Positions 23,101 to 34,059 of a DNA stretch of 64,000 bases are shown in pieces. The notes beneath the pieces are model-generated. The model did not search any database, was not told the origin of the DNA, and was given only the letters and a program-made list of their open reading frames with translations. The position numbers and the translations under genes were made by a program. Numbering within the stretch: the stretch's first letter is position 1; every line of letters starts with the position of its first letter. Source of the stretch: Lichenostomus cassidix. Taxonomy: Eukaryota > Chordata > Aves > Passeriformes > Meliphagidae. The stretch is taken from contig CM039184.1 in NCBI GenBank assembly GCA_008360975.2, forward strand, positions 37,621,797-37,685,796, read 5' to 3'.

Positions 23101-26100
23101 ATGCACAGAGTTTACCTTATGTTGTTCTTGCAGAACTGGAAGAGTTTTTAGTAATTTCTACAATTTTCTACCTTTGTTTCCTTTTTATCTGCCCTTGTTT
23201 CCTTTCAATCTACTATCTTTTTCTCTATCTTTGTTTTCTTTACCCTGGGATTGAAGAGCATGAGGATCAGAAGATAAAACTGACCTAAACGGAAAACTCC
23301 CTGAACCAGTAGAATTGAGTGGTGCTGTGATCACACTCAATTTCACACTGCTGCTAGTGTCATGTAGAGTAATATTGCAAAGGATTCTGCCAATTTTTGG
23401 TTCAGCTACTAGTTGTCATAATGGTAAAGAGTTACAGGGAAAGTATCTATCTTCAGTCAGTGAATGAGAAAATTTATTAGGGAAAAGAAAACTGGTATTT
23501 TTTTTCCAAAGCTTTTTTTTCTTTCATTATAAAACTTTCATGTAGAATATTTTCTTTTCCTGACTGAATATCTGTGACTGATTTTCAAAAACTGCACATG
23601 ACATTTGAAACCTTGATTCTATACATATTTTTCTTGATGGTAAAGTTAAATTCTCCAAAATCTTTGGCTGTTCATTTCTATTCTCTAACAACATTCTCAG
23701 CTGAATTATTTAGAGGACTATACACACAACCAACCAACCAACCTAAAATGAGTAATCATGTGGTGAAAAAAAAAAAAAAATAACATTTTTAACCACACTG
23801 AATTGCCTCAATACCTTCAGTTAGTTTTGCTGGTGCAAAAGAGGGTGCAAATTAAGGGTGGAGATGGGATCTGCTTTAGCCACCACTGTCATCAGGAGAA
23901 AAATTTGTAGAACTTCTGCCTCATGCTTGGTATCATCTATACTCTGTAATCAGAAGGCTTTGTGATGGTTTTATTATTATATGTTATCTGCTGTCATCCT
24001 CCATAAGACCTAGAGACCTAGGTCAAGAGCAGGACAGGTCCTTTATGCTACATGGCATGTGCCTTTAATGAGTACAGACTCTTATAGCCTTGTGTTGGAC
24101 ATAAGCTTCCCCTGTGTTGTCAAAATGTATGCATTTATGTACGTAGCCCATCTAATAAAACATGTAACAATATTTGTTGCTGTTTGGAGCTTTAGAAAAT
24201 GTAGTTAAACTGTAAGCTTTCTCACTTTTCTTTTAGGTCTGGTTTTTGGTTTTTTTTTAACTTACCGATACACCATTCTGCCATCTGTTTCATGTGGAGA
24301 ATTTCATGGCTTTCAGATCACATACCAAGGATCTTATTTGCTATTTTTGTATTAATAACTCTTGGTATAGAGTAAGCAGTGTGCAGCTAGCTATTGTAAT
24401 TTTTTACTACAGAAATTTTCTGTTGCTGCTTTACTGCAATGACTTTATCCAGCAAGCCAACAAGTCTTCCCTCTTGGTCTTCTATTTTGTTCTCATCTGT
24501 TTCTCAGGTGTTACTCTGTTCCTGCTATTATTGTAGTTATCTGCATTTACAACTTGTAATTGAATTCACTGTGATCAGCCCTGAATGCTATATCCTGGGC
24601 TTTCTGAGTGGCTATCCTTTTTTCTGAGCCTTTGTCTGACTGTCTCATTGCCCTTTACCTCCCCACAGAAATACTCCTAAGTTGATATTTCGGGAGCCAA
24701 ATCTAAGTCTCAGACAATCCTTTTTGTGAATAACCAGTAAGTCTGGGAAAAGATTTATTGTGAAACCTGCGTAGCAGCTCTTCTTTCTTACGTTTCTCAT
24801 AGAAGGAGTAAACCTCAATGAAAACTAGATAGTGTTTTTCAGATTAAAATACTTTCTCTTGACCAAAATTGTTTCTTCATTGTATACAAATTATTATCTG
24901 TTTAAGAGTTGTGCTCAGCGGTTACACTTGCCCAGAATAGCACAAGAAGCATGTTCCTGGTTTTTTTCCTGAAAGCTGGTTTGAAGCTGGTAAAGACTGT
25001 TAGCTGCATGAAACACTTGTCAACTTACCTAGGAAAAAGATGCACTCTTGGTGCATAGGTATAATACTCTATTTCATCACTGTCGTGGTAATTCATCTCA
25101 ATCTTACTTTTGGGAGGCCACTTCTAATTTTAATGTCAATTTGCATTTCAGTGAATATCTTGTTTCTATTTCTTCACTGCAGTGAAAATATCCTTGTTTA
25201 TTATATGACAGCATTTTTGAAATGCCAATCATGTTTGTAAAATATGTACAGTGACAAAACATACACAGTAAAATGTAAGCTGGGGAAAATAATATTGCAT
25301 ACTGAACCTCCAGTAGTTTCAAAGAAAAACAAACCAAGCTGACAACAAAAAATAAACCCTCCTGAAGTCATCTTGCATTTTCCTGACACTCCTTCTGTAC
25401 TCTAAGATGGTGAATAAATGCCTTTACATGTTTAAAGCTTGCCAAGTCTGGATGCTGAGGGGACTCACAATAGAAGTTTAAATGTCAGTAGGAAATTTTT
25501 TGTTTGAATGCCCTCAATAACCACAGTACAAACATGGCTAAATGGAGGGGGGGGGGAAATGTGTCATAAGCAAGATATTTCAGGAATTAGACATTCAAGC
25601 CACTATCATGAACTTTCAATTTAACAAAAGCTTTCATCTGTGTGCCATCCTCAGTGAAGAATACCAAACCTGTCTAGCTAAATTCTGCATATACTGTCTT
25701 CTAAGGCGTTATGCTATGTAATGTGCAGAATTAATATATTGTATTATACCTCAAAATCAATAATCAGCCCTTTTCCATTATAATCATTTTTGCAAGGAAG
25801 TACAAGGATAGTGTAGCACCGCAAAGTAAAAATTGCATTTACTTTTGCAGGATTTTACTGCTGTAACTTACTCTCTGTTCCTCAGAACAAAAGCTAACAA
25901 ATGTACTGCATATTGTAGGTATTGCAGTGTTAGGTCCTCTTTGTTTATTATTTTATTGTTGTCACTGCTGTGAAAATGGCTAAACACAAGTAGGATTTTT
26001 TGAGAAATTAATTTTAATTGATTACTTAAGGGTTTACAGGATTTGAGGTTTGACAGTGTCTACAAAACATTCTTTGACTAGGACTACTGATAAAAACTAC

Positions 26101-27640
26101 ATTGAAAACATGTTTTTCTTGATATGTGACATAGTTCATGATCAAATGCTTTGTTCTTTTCAGTTTCTTTCTCAAGACTTTTCTCCATTAAACTATCTGT
26201 AGTTAAAAGAAATGCCACATTTACTCCAGATATGCACTTCTAATTGTCTTGTTATTAAACCAAATCAAACCCAGTTAAAAAAAAAGCCCCTTAAAAAAAT
26301 AAAATTGTCTATACGCACATATTTTCTTAGCACATTGAACCTGAAACCCACTATGAAAATCCTGAATGCTAAACTATCCCAGACTGGAAGCTAAGGTTTT
26401 AGTTTTCTGCTGGACCAGTAATTTGCCTTCATTGTTTTAATCTTGTGAACATTTTGGGTTTTTTTCCCACATTTTTTCCTGAAGTTTTAAAAATATTAAT
26501 AAATAAAAGAAGTAAAGATGTCCTTTAAGTGGAATTTGGGTTTTTTGAAAGTGGATTTAAATTAAAACCTTTTTTAAACTTTCACGGTGACAAGTTTTAG
26601 ATTTGATTATGAGACTCTGTTATTGTCCTGTCTATCCTCCGTATTTTAATTTCTTGTAGTACAGTTGGTAAAAAAACTCAATTAAATAATTTATAATTAC
26701 TTTAAATAGGTGAAGATTATAATTTCTGCATGTTTTTAAATAGTTTATTTCTGATTTAAAGTTAGCAAAATTTAGTACGTTACTTTCTTATTACTTCAGT
26801 GAATTCTGCATCTTCACTAACATCAAATCTTCATGGTTAAAGTACATATGTAGCTGGTGAAAAAAATTCTGTTAGTGAATTTCAGATTCAAGTAATTTTA
26901 TTTCCTGTGCACTCTTTTGCGGGGGTCAAGGGGGGTGGAGAGAATTAACTTTTGGACAGAATGGGAAAACCTATGCAAAGAAGTTTATCCTTACTTAACT
27001 TTCTTTCCATTTTTTGGTAATTTGATATAGAGTAGGCCAGTGGAAGCCTCATTCTCTTTTACTGTGTGTTAAAAGAGCAAAATGTAACCTTTGTCACTAG
27101 CTCCGGAGAGCTCTTATACAAAGTAATTTTCTGCTAAATTGAAAGCTACTCGTAGTCAATAATCACTTTATGTAATAGACATATATCTTACCTTGTAGCT
27201 AAATTACCATATAAAGGTGCTTTATTGTGAGGAATTTTCTTAGGCTGGCCAGTTATTTGGTTGAAATCCAGCGATGTGGTGAATCAATTTCTTGGTATAG
27301 ATGTAGACAGGTAATGACTGGCTCTATAGTCCTTTCAGTCTGTCATTGATACTTTCTCTATGGATTAATGGCAAAAGTATTACTACGCAGGTTTGGGAGG
27401 CTAATTTAATCTGCTTTACAATCTGAATAGTTTTTTCTGTTGTTTGTTAGGTACCCTTTATTGCTTTATTATTATGTCACTTTAAATACTGATTTACAAG
27501 ATATTTTGCTTCCTGACTGTCCTTCTCTCCTTATTCAATAGTGTGCTGAAGCCACTGTGAAAATGAGCTAAAGATGCTCTTTAATAAATGTATATTTTTC
27601 ACTGGCTGCTTTTGTTAGGATTTTTCTGGGTATATCAAGT
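17196..27640. other. AT-rich region downstream of the CpG island, no exon recognised
   Basis: If the CpG-island transcript is real, this is its first intron. A perfect cAMP-response-element core TGACGTCA sits at 17703-17710, about 0.5 kb beyond the island. An open frame at 22153-22509 is discussed as a finding. Simple repeats include an A run (23766-23780), CCAA repeats near 23730 and a G10 run (25547-25556). No dispersed repeat or coding exon could be supported. Confidence 0.5.
17703..17710 (+). promoter_or_regulatory. Consensus CRE (TGACGTCA)
   Basis: A perfect 8-bp palindromic CREB/ATF site lies about 500 bp to the right of the CpG island. A single 8-mer can occur by chance, but CpG-containing sites are depleted outside islands, so its survival is mildly notable. 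Confidence 0.3.
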
Positions 27641-27715
27641 ATGGTCAGGCATGCATTTGAATTCAGGGAAGTTAAGCAGTCTGGTCTGGCCTGCCAAGTT
27701 AGAACACTTCAGCTC
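27641..27715 (+). pseudogene. Decayed 5S rRNA-like sequence
   Basis: The stretch GGGAAGTTAAGCAGTCTGG, followed by TCTGGCCTG and a GTTAG-like ACTT segment, resembles the middle of vertebrate 5S rRNA. That region includes the box A core around GAAGCTAAGCAG and the following GGCCTGGTTAGTACTT. The 5' and 3' ends, including the GGATGGGAGACC box, are not recognisable, so it would be a pseudogene or part of a 5S-derived SINE. The call rests on eye alignment of a short region and could be coincidence. Confidence 0.35.
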
Positions 27716-28785
27716 TCTGTGCTTCATGGACAAACCATTTTTTGAGGTATGGTCAGAAGATTAGCTGCTCCTTGAGGGGCTGCAGCAAGCTGGTGAACAG
27801 AAAATGTCGGGTGTACAGTGTTTTGTCTGAAATCACATATCTCTTCAGTGTTTGGAAGACTGACTCAGGGCTGTACATTCGAAGTGTCTTTTTATTCAGG
27901 AGCCAGAAATCTGGTGTTCTTCTTTCAGGGGTAAACACCTACAAGAGGTGCTTATTCTCTTCAAAAGGACAGTAATAGTGATTGCAGGTACTTCTTAGCA
28001 CTTAGGGTTGTGCAGATAGGGAAACACCGATGTCTGTATGCCATCTTTAATTAGTAACTCCTGTGTCCTACAGAAACAGCAGGTTAGTGTTTTTACAGTG
28101 CAACAAGTAATTTTGAAAGAAAAATTACCAAAGTGCATCCCTCAGAGATGCAGTGAATATGAGAGGACATCTTGGATGCACTACTGGATTGCTTTTACTT
28201 TAATTTTTTTTCATTATATAGTTAAAAATTCTATGAGCAGGAACTAGAATCTAGGTTTCAACTCAGTAAAGTTTTAAAGCTGTTGATTGCTAAGGTTGTA
28301 GACACATAGGCCTTCAATGTCAGAGCTGGATATAAAAGATTTGGCATTTAGGCATTGTTAGTGAATGTCAACTATTGTACTTGAAGAATGATAGCTTTAG
28401 AAATAAGTTTAGTGAAGTATATAAGCCACCTTTATATTATCACAATATTCTTACATGCTTTACAAAAACAGAATGTATTTTTATATTTAATGTGTCAGAG
28501 AGACTCACAGTTATAATTTAACTAGCAGAGAACTTTGTCAGAAACTTGACAAGAGTTCTAGGGTTCAAACAACTATATCTTACTAGGAAAATCATTGTGG
28601 AAAGGTTTCTGTATTGTTTTATTGTCAAATGATAATGTTTAGCAATCTGCTGGTAAAAAGACAGGAAATTAAGACTGTGTTGGGAGCCTGCATAGTAACA
28701 GTCCTACCAAAGACCTCTAAGTAACCAACTCAATTACTTTAAAAAAAGATACTGAAAAGAAGGTGTAAATCTAAACTCCATGGTG

Positions 28786-29390
28786 CTAATGTGTGTAGCG
28801 CTATGGCTCACCTGGGTGCCCCAACCCCCTGGGAGGGAGATGGGGATGGATCCTGGGCTTGGTACACTCCCAGGACCCCCTGCTCTCCAGGCCAGTTGGA
28901 AGGTACCCAGGCTTGACAAGGTGTGACAGCCACTTCTCTCCCCCTCCCCTGGTTCCCTATATGGTTTCAATTCTAGAATGTTCTTCCTTGTTCATGTTTA
29001 AGCAGTTATTTGGTTGGTTTTCTTTTTATGGTATTGTTATTTGTTTGGTTATATAATTTGTCGCTCAAAAATCCCCCTTTCCCCATTTGCTCCCCAAATC
29101 TCCTCCTTCCCTTTCCCCTCCCCCTATAAAATTGTTGTGCAGAAGGGCTCATGGCCATTTTGTCGATGCCCCGAGACCCCTCCAACTCCCCTCAACCCTT
29201 ACCCTAATAAACCCTTCTTGGAGCACCGACAATCTGGACTGCATCTCCTGTTTGCTTCGCCGACCTGCTGACAGCACCTGCGCTCCCTCGGGGCCCCGCC
29301 CTCTCCCGCAGTCTCTCCCTTCCCCGAACTCCGGGGTAGTGGGGCGCCCACGGACGGGACTCCCACAAATATGTGTCCCTCATACTCACA
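28786..29390 (+). mobile_element. Solo LTR of an endogenous retrovirus
   Basis: The block is much more GC-rich than its flanks and has LTR order on the plus strand. There is a C-rich U3, then CCCCTATAAAATTG with TATAAA at 29125-29130, then ACCCTAATAAACCC with AATAAA at 29206-29211. A GC-rich U5 follows, with ends in CCCACA (29367) or ACTCACA (29390). U3 may begin at TGTGACAGCC (28922) or at TGTAGCGC (about 28794). No gag, pol or env sequence follows, so it is probably a solo LTR left by recombination. A CATGGTG heptamer occurs at 28779-28785 and again at 29389-29395, but it does not leave a clean TG...CA element, so the duplication is uncertain. Confidence 0.7.
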
Positions 29391-31240
29391 TGGTGAGTAA
29401 TAAATGCCTTCTGATTTTGAAAAAGGTATATGTGGGAGTGAAAGTATCATTCCACTCAGTACTCAGTCGTGGCACATATAGTGAAGTATCTTACTTGATT
29501 TAATATGATCATTTGCTCTGGTACATTTGTGTGTGCTTAAGCTTCAAGTAAGATAGATGATTTTGCCTAATTACCAAATCAAGAAAGAGGTTCAGTTTAT
29601 AAGCCATAACAAAAATGCTAAGTACTGTTTATTTCTCTTTATAACAATAATGGTTACAAACTGTGGTTTTTAAGATGAATGAGCAGAGTCTTCGTAAAAT
29701 TCATCTGTCTTACTGTGGCTGAATGTATGTAAAGTAAAATTATGACTTGCGTTTTGTAGGGAGCAGGTATTAAAGGAGACTTCTGAGGCATTACTATGCT
29801 ATAACCAGAATTATAACCCTACATAAGCACAGTGGTGAAGAATTTTAAAGAATCAAATTTGGAGGTCTAGGAAAGGGTTTCCTCTTAGTGATTCAGATTA
29901 AGCACTTTTCCTACATGAACATTACTCTTTGCAGAAGGATTTAGTCAAGGAAAAAATACCTTGAGATGCAGAGAGCCTTAAAATTTTACCTCTGGGAATG
30001 TGCCAGCCAGTTTACTAGAAGGTAATATAAATGTTTCATAAATGATAAGTAAGAATTGAAGAGATAGTATGGTGATTATTGCCTATAATCAACATAAGGA
30101 TCAATGACAAACTTTCCTGGATATTAGTGAGACTGGTTATTACCCAGAGCTCCCTGCTGCACTTTGTCTGAAGGGTGGGTTTTTCAGGATAATTTCAAAA
30201 GTGGTCTCAAGGTCCCTGCCTCTTTCACAGGCTAGTTGAGAGATTCAATAAGCAGAGAATGTAACTGAAGTTCTGTTACATTATGGGTAGAAAACATTGA
30301 GCCTGTTGTAAAGCAGAATCCAAATAACAGACCTACAGTTATGGGAAATTCTGATACAGTTATTGTCACTTACTTTGGAATAGCCAGAGGCAAAAATCAG
30401 CTGTTACATTTTTAGGTTTATCTTCGATATAAATTTGTACATAGTTTGGCAGTATTTGTAGTAAATAACACCGAGGGCAGGAGGAACCAGAGCGAGCAAG
30501 TGTGCTGTTTCACTGGAATACAGCAAGTATTTTACAATGGCTGTTCCATGTCTGTTGTTCAAATGCCTAAATACGAGAATCTATTAGTACACATAATACT
30601 ATGTGTTATTAATGATAACAATTATTATACTGACATTTTGCACTTGAAATACATAAAATTGAGTTATTGGAAATCATGATCTCTTAAACATTAGTAAATT
30701 TTTTTCTGAAAAGTTAGTGCATGTTAAATCCAGATTAAGGCATGTCATTTAAGCTTCAATCTGTTTTTGCATTTTATCTAAATATCCTAATAGCAGTTTT
30801 TATGGATTTCTAAATTATTAGCAGAATCTACAGTTTTGGTTTGTGCATATAATTTTACTGTTTGAATGGCAGCAGCTCAAACTACCTCTACAAATAGTTA
30901 TATTGCAAAAACTTGTCCCATCTAGCATCATGTCTGTTATCATTTTGGGATGGTACTCAGTACAGAGGTCTAGAGCTCAGCAGAGCTCAAGGAAATTACA
31001 GGCTGGGGACAAAAGATGAAAAAACTGCAGATTTATTTGTTACTATTTTTGAGTTCTTTGTGCATCAGTGGTGAGCATGAGTTAGTACTGAACAACTTCA
31101 AAGCAAGACACATTTGTACTAAAAGTGAACACTGCCCTGCTAGTACAGGTGTACTAGAGGAGCAGTCTGTCCTTGTGGAGCTGGTGGTGTTGAAAAGTCA
31201 TGAAAACAGAAAAAGAGAAGAAAAACCTTGCTGATACCAC
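29391..31240. other. AT-rich spacer between the LTR and the 3' end of the minus-strand gene
   Basis: No exon or repeat is recognised. A 72-codon plus frame at 31016-31234 begins with a hydrophobic stretch resembling a signal peptide (MKKLQIYLLLFLSSLCISG), but it has no other support and overlaps the expected 3' end of the minus-strand gene. Confidence 0.5.
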
Positions 31241-31262
31241 CGTCTCCGCAAGCTCTCAAATT

Positions 31263-31275
31263 TTTATTTTTTATT
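31263..31275 (-). other. Two AATAAA poly(A) signals for the minus-strand gene
   Basis: On the minus strand AATAAA occurs at 31275-31270 and 31268-31263, about 130-140 bases past the stop codon of the terminal exon at 31406. A short 3' UTR ending near 31245 would result. The same stretch is A-rich on the minus strand, so a retrocopy tail was considered. The splice acceptor at the other end of the exon argues against that. Confidence 0.5.
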
Positions 31276-31405
31276 TTTTTTTTGGTGGGAGAGATTTCCT
31301 AGAAATTCAGTAGTTCTGACTGTATAGTCAATGGGCACTGAGTGATCCTTGCATAAAGCCAATTTGAGTGATTCCTATGAAACACTGCCACTGTATGTAC
31401 CTCTA

Positions 31406-31744
31406 TCAGAAGTCAGTTTGCTGTTGCTGCCTCTGCAATTTATTACCATAAATCTCTAAAGCAGAGTGGAGTGATCCAATGTCTTTTGCCTGATACCGTG
31501 CAGCTTTGCTGGCCAAGTTCAGGGGGAAGACACTATAATTTCTTTCTGACATAAACATCCAGAAACTGGAGTAAAGGTTTCTAGAGAGATTGCAATCAGT
31601 GTGGACTGCATTGCTGTCCCTCATTTCCTCCTTTTCTAGCTCTTCAGGAGCCCAGATGTCAGATTTTTGACTGGCAGAGCTGTGTATTAGGGTCATGGGA
31701 CGAAAGCCTGAAGAAGATAGGCTGCTCATCCAGTCCTGAATGAC
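31406..31744 (-). CDS. Terminal coding exon of an unidentified protein gene (112 codons plus stop)
   Basis: A long pyrimidine tract ending TTAATTGCTAG forms a strong splice acceptor on the minus strand. The exon from 31744 opens in phase 0 with VIQDWMSSL and ends at TGA (31408-31406). It encodes 112 residues. Their composition is unlike chance AT-rich frames: a Ser-rich start, an acidic PEELEKEEMRD patch, an aromatic LYSSFWMFMSERN segment, VFPLNLASKAARYQ, a helical stretch, and a KLQRQQQQTDF end. It joins in phase to the exon at 32225-32295, with an intron of 480 bp. No signal peptide or membrane segment is seen, so a soluble intracellular protein is likely. I do not firmly recognise the family. 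Alternatives are a retrocopy or an exon of a fast-evolving gene. Confidence 0.7.
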   Translation of the reverse strand, partial: VIQDWMSSLSSSGFRPMTLIHSSASQKSDIWAPEELEKEEMRDSNAVHTDCNLSRNLYSSFWMFMSERNYSVFPLNLASKAARYQAKDIGSLHSALEIYGNKLQRQQQQTDF

Positions 31745-32224
31745 CTAGCAATTAAAAAGAAAAAGAAAAAAAACCCCTATTCTTAAAAAACTGAGGTAAT
31801 TGCTTAGCTATGTTGGGATCCAAATTAATAGTAATATCTCAGCTAGTTACTAAAAGGTCACAGCTATAAAACTTCTGCTGTTTTGTGGCACTGTTACAAC
31901 TTGTAGATGAAGTTGGTTTATAGGAAGAGTTACTCATTTTGAATAAGATATAAAACCAAAAAAGTTAATTAAATATGAAGTGTTTTTTAAAAACAAGTAA
32001 CCCTGAGGTCCCAGAGAAAAATTTGAAACTATCCTTCTGAAGATGCAAGTTTTATATTTTTCAATAAGGAATTATCACATGAAAAGAGAAAGGGATTTGA
32101 CACAATTAAGTATGGACATGCATTGATTTATTTAGAAATTAAAATTAATTGAAAATTTTATTTAAACAATATTGTTTGGAATGCAAAACAAGAACACACC
32201 TTGGCAAATGTATATGTGACTTAC

Positions 32225-32295
32225 CTCAGTAATTTTGTTGATTTTAGTTGGAATGCTGAAAAGCTTATCTGCTTGTTGATATTTTCCTTTTAAAG
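32225..32295 (-). CDS. Penultimate coding exon of the unidentified minus-strand gene (71 nt)
   Basis: The donor ACTGAG/GTAAGTC is near perfect and leaves phase 0, exactly what the 31744 acceptor needs. The acceptor AATTTCTAG at 32296 has a weaker pyrimidine tract. The exon starts with two bases of a split codon and then reads LKGKYQQADKLFSIPTKINK followed by ITE. This is a plausible amphipathic, Lys- and Gln-containing segment that flows into VIQDW of the last exon. The split codon needs one base from the preceding exon, matching the exon at 33783-33978, which would give Pro. The in-phase match on both sides is the main support. Confidence 0.6.
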
Positions 32296-32842
32296 CTAGA
32301 AATTAGATCAAGTGCAGTGTTCTTTCTTTTAAGGATGGTTGTTGCTGCTTTTATTTTTTTTAGTGAACAGGAGGAATTCTATAAATACATCAGGAGCAAG
32401 CTGCACTGGCAGGCAGATTTTAAGGGCTACTTAAAACTTGACTGAAACACTACATTCTCTGAAGGGTAACAGATGTAGATAGATAATATCTATCTGAAGT
32501 CTTGAAATTAAAAATATAGTGAAACTTCTGCAGTTCCATAGTTAAATATAAGGAGGTTATTTATACAACCTCAAGAAAAAAGTTTGCAACAATACTGAAG
32601 AGAACACTCAGTGAACATAGTAATTCATGAGAATTGGTAACTTGATGCTTCCAGGTAACTCTCTCTGGAATTACTGCTTGATCAATCAGCCACACAGAAG
32701 TCCAGTTAGGGCTTAGTGCGTGCAGTTTGTCCCACTGACTATAGTTGTGGCTTCTTACATCACAGATAAAAGCAGAACATGAATAATTACAGAATAATCA
32801 GACACTTGTACAAAAGCTGTTTGATTATTGCCTTACTCTTAC

Positions 32843-32900
32843 TCAAGGATGAGCACTCTAAAACTTGTAGTTCATTTAAACTGATCCGATATCTGGTAGC
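32843..32900 (-). other. Possible alternative exon, phase-compatible downstream only
   Basis: A 58-nt minus-strand segment is bounded by CCAGTATAG (acceptor-like) and CCTTGA/GTAAGA (imperfect donor). It is open as ATRYRISLNELQVLECSSL plus one base, and that base completes the split codon of the exon at 32295. It needs phase 0 on entry, whereas the exon at 33783 leaves phase 1, so both cannot be used together in frame. It may be an alternative start of the reading frame, or chance. Confidence 0.18.
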
Positions 32901-33782
32901 CTATACTGGAAAAACCAGTTGAAACTTCAGCATATGCTAACAGGGTTTCACTAACTCAGAAATTGCCAAGGACATGTCTGTTCTGGCCTGGTGTATCAGT
33001 TCAATCATTAGTAGCATCTAAAACTGTTTTTGTTATTCCTGTAATGCCATGTGCCAGGATTTCAGGAGAAATGAGCAAGAGTATGGGAAAAATTCTAGCC
33101 CCACTAAAATCCTAAGTTCTTTAAAGCAGGACCCATTTACTAATTGTTTCTCTCCTATCTCTTATGCTCTTACAAGGAATTATCAAAATACGAAGATAGA
33201 AAATCCCATGCGGTTACATTATGGACTTAATACGGAGCAAAGCTGAACTGTTTTGATCTATTCATATTAAAGTTACAGCAGATTGCTAAACTGTAGGACG
33301 TTTGAGTGTGGTAAACTAAGTCGCAGCTCCAGTGAATAACATGTCACTATCTTCCATCTTAACTATTTTCCTTCATCTTCTCCAGTTCCTCCTGTCCTTC
33401 ATTCCTCTTTCTTCACCAGGGTTGGCTTGCTCAAACAAATGACAATAAAGCTAGAAAAATCAGAGGAAATAATACTGTCTGTTCATTAGAAAGTGTCAAT
33501 CCAGACATATGGGATTATTTTTCATGCATTCAGGCAGAAAGATCAATCAGCAGTTGCCAGTTTTTGCTGCCATGGTGTTTTGTTTCCCCTCCAGATTCTA
33601 TTCTGCTAAAACCACAAATGCATATTGTGTTATTATTTTCTTTGTAGGAAGAAATAAAGTGTCTGGAATGCCATTATAAGTTTCTCAGGAACTTGGGAAA
33701 ATATATATTTTTTTCAGAGAAGAGTACGTTTGCCTAGTTTTTATTTTTTTTAATAAGTTAACTGAGTAGGAAGAAGACTTAC

Positions 33783-33978
33783 GGTAAGGTTTATCCATTA
33801 AAGAAGAGATGACACTTATGACAAATGATGGATATTTTTGTATAGTAAAAGAGTTTAGGAAGCATACTGAAGTTTTTGGAATTTTTTTTTTTTCAGTATA
33901 TATTGCAGGAGTAAAACTTTTCTCCTTGAAAGAGAAAGACAGGTGACAAATTTGATCAGTCTTTTGTAGCTCTTTGTT
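33783..33978 (-). CDS. Upstream coding exon of the unidentified minus-strand gene (196 nt, or first coding exon from ATG at 34050)
   Basis: The minus strand has a strong acceptor, CATTCTTTTTTACAG, before 33978 and a donor CTTACC/GTAAGT after 33783. GTAAGT is perfect but the preceding CC is unusual. The 65 codons begin NKELQKTDQICHLSF, contain KKKIPKTSVCF and end SSLMDKPY plus one base. That base pairs in phase with the 71-nt exon 1487 bp downstream. The frame is also open upstream to an ATG at 34050 (MSIHNSNISLQKLK) with an in-frame TGA just before it. The segment could therefore be a first coding exon without the acceptor, giving a 225-residue protein in three coding exons. The sequence is Ser/Lys-rich and AT-rich, so it is weaker evidence than the terminal exon. 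Confidence 0.45.
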
Positions 33979-34059
33979 CTGTAAAAAAGAATGGGAGATG
34001 CCTAATGTTTTCAGTTTTTGAAGAGAGATGTTTGAGTTGTGAATTGACATCACTCTTGC

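Noticed and set aside
31016..31234. 72-codon frame with signal-peptide-like start
   Set aside because: Only the first 20 residues look meaningful. There is no promoter or family match, and it overlaps the 3' end of a better supported gene on the other strand.
31258..31744. Processed retrocopy explanation for the minus-strand terminal exon
   Set aside because: An A-rich stretch follows the stop, but a strong pyrimidine tract and AG at the other end, plus an in-phase exon with a near-perfect donor, point to spliced gene structure.
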